Positions 6,365-9,311 of a DNA stretch of 9,311 nucleotides are shown here, in pieces. The translations under genes and the position numbers were made by a program. Each line of letters opens with the position of its first letter. Positions within the stretch are counted from its first letter, which is position 1. The notes beneath the pieces are model-generated. The model did not search any database and was not told the origin of the DNA. It worked only from the letters and a program-made list of their open reading frames with translations. The DNA is taken from the NCBI GenBank assembly GCA_902797015.1, contig CADBRG010000221.1, positions 1 to 9,311 of the forward strand, read 5' to 3'. The stretch comes from an uncultured Lachnospiraceae bacterium (lineage in GTDB: Bacteria; Bacillota; Clostridia; Lachnospirales; Lachnospiraceae).

Positions 6365-7249
6365 ATGTCTTCAGATTACGCTTCAATCAATCGAAAATTA
6401 TCTATTTCAGAAATGGCGCAGATTCATGATATCACGCGCCAGACGCTGATCTATTATGATAAGATCGACCTTTTCAAACCGGCGATCACCGAAGAAAACG
6501 GTTACCGCTATTACAGCACACTGCAGATTCCGCAGCTTCGTGAAATCTGTTTTCTGCGCGCGATCGGTATGCCGTTAGATGAGATCCGCAAACACAACAC
6601 ATCCAACAGCTTTGATACTGCGATCGATCTGTTAAAAGCGCAAAATGACAAGCTGCAAAAAGAGATTGATTCCTTAAAAAAGCAGCAGAATAAGATCAAA
6701 AACCGTCTGAAGATATACGAGCATGCACCGGACTACTTCGATGCTGAGTACAAACCGTTCATTCGCCATCTGCCGGAGCGGTACGTCTATTATCACCCGT
6801 GGAACCAGGAAGACCTGACCCGTCATGGTCTGCACTTTGCTCTGATGCGCACCTGGAACCAGGCCGAACAGATGGGATTTCTCCCATCCAACCAGTACGG
6901 TTCTCTTATCTTTTTAGAGGATGTACGAAACGGCGATCCCTTTGCGCACGCAGGATGCTGCAGTCTGATCTTCCCGGACGAACATGATCACCCCGAAAAG
7001 GGCGAAGGATACTATGTTCTGCCTGCTGCTGATTATGCTTGCCTTCAGCATTTTGGCATGCCATATGAACCGGAATATATCAAGCGTCTCCTGACCTGGA
7101 TCAAGGACAACGATTATACGGTGTTTGACAACATCTATGACAAATGCGTCCTGGATGCAAGCTTCTACGAAGACAGCGATAACACTATGGATTTCTGCGA
7201 ACTGCAGATTCCGATCCGCGGCACCCGGAGCGCCATGATTGTCTCTTAA
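6365..7249 (+). CDS. MerR-family transcriptional regulator with C-terminal effector-type domain
   Basis: 294 residues. The MerR winged helix-turn-helix occupies about 12-80: LSISEMAQIHDITRQTLIYY (12-31), then DKIDLFKPA and ENGYRYYS (44-51), the standard wing. A Lys/Gln/Leu-rich coiled coil at about 85-118 forms the dimer. The remaining 170 residues resemble the GyrI/BmrR-type ligand-binding region in size and position, with no distinct motif that names the ligand. Such proteins bind promoter dyads and change promoter shape upon ligand binding. The start at 6365 is preferred since AAAAGG (6353-6358) lies 6 bases before it; the ATG at 6344 lacks a site. An 11-residue leader precedes the helix-turn-helix, a little longer than usual. 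It is transcribed away from the mob gene and ends in a strong terminator, so it seems monocistronic; its target genes are unknown. Confidence 0.88.
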   Translation: MSSDYASINRKLSISEMAQIHDITRQTLIYYDKIDLFKPAITEENGYRYYSTLQIPQLREICFLRAIGMPLDEIRKHNTSNSFDTAIDLLKAQNDKLQKEIDSLKKQQNKIKNRLKIYEHAPDYFDAEYKPFIRHLPERYVYYHPWNQEDLTRHGLHFALMRTWNQAEQMGFLPSNQYGSLIFLEDVRNGDPFAHAGCCSLIFPDEHDHPEKGEGYYVLPAADYACLQHFGMPYEPEYIKRLLTWIKDNDYTVFDNIYDKCVLDASFYEDSDNTMDFCELQIPIRGTRSAMIVS

Positions 7250-7266
7250 TCAAATAAGTATACAAA

Positions 7267-7300
7267 TAGAAAAGCCATCCGTTACCGGATGGCTTTTCTA
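7267..7300. terminator. Strong bidirectional intrinsic terminator
   Basis: A perfect 15-base-pair stem, TAGAAAAGCCATCCG with CGGATGGCTTTTCTA, closes a TTAC loop. The A run on the left and the T run on the right make it work as a GC-stem plus U tract in both directions. It lies 17 bases after the MerR stop codon and about 50 bases beyond the stop of the convergent permease gene, so it probably ends both transcripts. Confidence 0.92.
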
Positions 7301-7313
7301 CGTCATTTATGGG

Positions 7314-7335
7314 AGGAGCGCAATTTGCGCTTCCT
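7314..7335. repeat. Second inverted repeat at the 3' end of the ABC operon
   Basis: AGGA-GCGCAA (7314-7323) pairs with TTGCGC (7325-7330) and, after one unpaired T, TCCT (7332-7335). It lies between the permease stop and the bidirectional terminator. No T run follows on the minus strand (CCCATAAATG), so it is not itself a standard terminator; it might protect the transcript end. Confidence 0.4.
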
Positions 7336-7352
7336 GTCAAAAGGTAAATGTA

Positions 7353-8330
7353 TTATCTGCTTCTCTTGCCCAGCATATCCACTGCTACAACAATGATCAG
7401 GACTGCACCGATAACGATCTTCTGTACCGAAGCAGAGATTCCCATGATGTTCAGGCCGGTACTGATAACACAGATAACAAATGCGCCGACAACGGTCTTT
7501 GCAAGTTTACCTTCACCACCCATCAGAGACGTTCCGCCGATGGATGCTGCTGCGATCGCAAGGATGTTATATCCACCGTCTGCCACGTTCGGGCTACCTG
7601 TCATCAGGCGGGATGCCAGGACCAGACCTGCGATAGCTGCACCCAGACCGTTTAAGGTGAAGATCAGAACCGTATATTTGTCAACATTGACTCCCGACAG
7701 TCTTGCAGTCTTTTCATTGCTGCCGATCGCATAGGTGTAACGCCCCATCTTAGTGTTATTGATCAGGTAAAGACAAATGATAAAGAAAATAATCGCAATG
7801 ATAAACTGTGACGGGATGTTGATCTTTCCCGGAATCAGTGCCAGTGTCTTTCCACCCCAGAACTCAAACGGTACCGCTGCGCCGGACACATGATCGATGC
7901 GGATCGATGTTTCATGCGTCAGTACCAGTGCCAGACCGCTGGCCGCATACATCATACCGGCCGTCATAATGAAGAACGGTACACGCAGCTTGGCGATACA
8001 GAATCCATTGACAAATCCGCATAACAGGCCAACACCTACACCGACCAGCGAAGCCGGAATGGCTGACATACCTGTCTGCATACAAAGCGATACCACACAG
8101 CCAACCAATGCCGCGATCGCACCGATTGAAAGATCGATCTTACCGCTGATCATGACAAATGTCATACCGCAGCCAAACAGAATATATACTGCTCCGGTTC
8201 TCAGAAGACTGGTTAAGTTGCCCCAGCTAAAGAATCCCTCACCTACGATTGAAAAGAATACGATGAGCGCCACCAATATGATATACGTTCCGTATTTCTC
8301 ATATATTTTTTTCCCAATTGATGCCTGCAT
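7353..8330 (-). CDS. Sugar-type ABC transporter permease (RbsC family)
   Basis: 325 residues, hydrophobic throughout with about eight to ten membrane spans. Family marks: GKIDLSIGA (63-71), equal to the GGIDLSVGS block of RbsC; the cytoplasmic coupling loop TKMGRYTYAIGSNEKTARL (193-211); and the GGYNILAIAAASIGGTSLMG block (252-271). It forms the membrane channel of a carbohydrate-uptake-type (CUT2) importer, for ribose, xylose, galactose, autoinducer-2 or similar; the sequence alone does not tell which. The start is ATG at 8330 because AGGAGG (8342-8337) lies 6 bases upstream; the in-frame TTG at 8351 would place this site inside the gene. It follows the ATPase gene by 10 bases, and the ribosome binding site overlaps that gene's stop codon, so the two are co-translated. 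The operon ends after this gene. Confidence 0.92.
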   Translation of the reverse strand: MQASIGKKIYEKYGTYIILVALIVFFSIVGEGFFSWGNLTSLLRTGAVYILFGCGMTFVMISGKIDLSIGAIAALVGCVVSLCMQTGMSAIPASLVGVGVGLLCGFVNGFCIAKLRVPFFIMTAGMMYAASGLALVLTHETSIRIDHVSGAAVPFEFWGGKTLALIPGKINIPSQFIIAIIFFIICLYLINNTKMGRYTYAIGSNEKTARLSGVNVDKYTVLIFTLNGLGAAIAGLVLASRLMTGSPNVADGGYNILAIAAASIGGTSLMGGEGKLAKTVVGAFVICVISTGLNIMGISASVQKIVIGAVLIIVVAVDMLGKRSR

Positions 8331-8340
8331 AACCAACCTC

Positions 8341-9311
8341 CTAAATGTCAAGCATAAGCTTCAACATTTTCTTTTTCAGATCCGTCTCCGTGTCAGTAAA
8401 CTCCCCAACTTTATGGCCTTCCCGCATCACCACGATCCGGTTGCACAATCCGATCAGCTCATCTTCTTCAGATGAAATGACGATGACGCCAATCTTTTGC
8501 TTTACAAGATCCTGTATGATCCGGTAGAAATCTGCTCTGGCACCGACATCGACACCGCGGGTCGGTTCGTCAAGGAGCAGCAGATTCGGTCTTGCCATCA
8601 GCCATTTCCCAAGACATACCTTTTGCTGGTTTCCACCGCTCAGGTTTTCGATGGCCTGCTCTTTTCCGGTCGTCTTGACCTTCAGGCTTTCAATCTGTTC
8701 CTCCACCTCTTTGGTCTCTTCCCGTTTATCAATGTGGAAGTTCTTCCCGAGACGGTTCAGATTGCTGATACTCATGTTTTCAAGGATCGAACGGACTGCC
8801 ATGATACCTTCTTCTTTCCGATCCTCACTGACGTATCCGATGCCCTTTTTCACCGCATCCTCCGGCGACTTGATATTGAGCTTCTCTCCTTTATAGATAA
8901 ACTCGCCGGCATCCAGATGATAGACACCGAAGATCGTCTTTGCGATCTCTGTCCGGCCGGCGCCAGCCAGTCCGGCAAATCCGAGTATTTCTCCCTCTCT
9001 TAATTCGAAGCTGACATCTTCGTACTTTCCGGCACTGCTGATGTTTTTCGCTTCAAAGATCACATCTCCTGTTTCACGGTATTTTTCCGGGAACTGGTTC
9101 GTATTCTTCGAACCGATGATTCCCTCTAACAGACGATGTGTGTCCACATACTGAATGTCGTCCGTAAAGATCAGTTTACCATCCCGTAAAAGCGTGATCC
9201 TGTCACAGATCCGATACACCTCAGACATTCGGTGTGTAATGTAGATCATACCAACGTCTTTTGCTTTCAGACGTCTGATCAGTGCAAACAGCTGCTCTGT
9301 TTCCTGAATGG
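8341..9311 (-). CDS. Sugar ABC transporter double ATP-binding protein (RbsA/MglA type), 3' part
   Basis: The gene is cut by the right edge; the frame is open to 9311 and no start is present. About 323 residues remain. They begin with the end of the first nucleotide-binding domain (ETEQLFALIRRLKAKDVGM, then the H-loop YITHRMSEVYRICDRIT), followed by a complete second domain. That one has GLAGAGRTEIAKTIFG, the Walker A with Arg in place of Lys that is normal in the second half of RbsA-like proteins, the signature LSGGNQQK, Walker B LLLLDEPTRGVD, and the H-loop region replaced by VISSEEDEL, also normal for the family. Double-domain ATPases of this kind power CUT2 sugar importers together with a permease dimer, here the RbsC-like gene that follows. 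The first Walker motifs and any binding-protein gene would lie to the right of the window. Confidence 0.93.
   Translation of the reverse strand, partial: IQETEQLFALIRRLKAKDVGMIYITHRMSEVYRICDRITLLRDGKLIFTDDIQYVDTHRLLEGIIGSKNTNQFPEKYRETGDVIFEAKNISSAGKYEDVSFELREGEILGFAGLAGAGRTEIAKTIFGVYHLDAGEFIYKGEKLNIKSPEDAVKKGIGYVSEDRKEEGIMAVRSILENMSISNLNRLGKNFHIDKREETKEVEEQIESLKVKTTGKEQAIENLSGGNQQKVCLGKWLMARPNLLLLDEPTRGVDVGARADFYRIIQDLVKQKIGVIVISSEEDELIGLCNRIVVMREGHKVGEFTDTETDLKKKMLKLMLDI

Noticed and set aside
7897..8475. A 192-codon open frame on the plus strand across the permease and ATPase genes
   Set aside because: Antisense to two well-supported ABC genes and crosses their junction; no family resemblance.
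8926..8973. Arg instead of Lys in the second Walker A of the ABC ATPase
   Set aside because: This is the normal state of the C-terminal domain in RbsA/MglA-type proteins, not a defect.

Overview
The window looks like chromosomal DNA from a low-to-mid GC Firmicute, most likely a clostridial (Lachnospiraceae-like) gut or anaerobe species. The reasons are strong AGGAGG ribosome binding sites before nearly every gene, tight co-directional operons with overlapping starts and stops, and the style of the proteins (MBOAT/SGNH/adenylation set, RbsA/RbsC-type ABC transporter, MobA-MobB fusion). The species cannot be named from this sequence.

Region 1 (1-4825, minus strand) is one compact operon read right to left from a divergent promoter region at about 4826-5026. 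It holds an MBOAT O-acyltransferase of the DltB/AlgI type, a membrane-anchored SGNH-hydrolase-like protein, an amino-acid-adenylation (DltA-like) enzyme, a 47-residue single-span membrane protein, and the first 78 codons of a sodium:solute symporter. The genes overlap or lie within 18 bases of each other. The set resembles the D-alanylation (dlt) machinery that esterifies cell-surface polymers. It differs in three ways: no carrier protein (DltC) gene lies among these genes, the adenylating enzyme lacks the Asp that normally holds the substrate amino group, and a symporter is built into the operon. I infer a surface-polymer acylation system whose activated acid may not be D-alanine.

Region 2 (4826-6172, plus strand) has a promoter and a single gene for a MobA-MobB fusion of molybdenum-cofactor (molybdopterin dinucleotide) maturation.

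Region 3 (6173-7300) has a 192-base intergenic stretch rich in inverted repeats (including a 26-base near-perfect palindrome), then a MerR-family regulator with a C-terminal ligand-binding-type domain, then a strong hairpin terminator that can serve both strands.

Region 4 (7301-9311, minus strand) is the distal part of a sugar-type ABC transporter operon: an RbsC-like permease preceded by an RbsA/MglA-like double-ATPase gene that runs off the right edge. Its substrate-binding protein is not in the window. No stretch longer than 300 bases lacks a gene; no RNA genes, CRISPR arrays or insertion sequences were seen.
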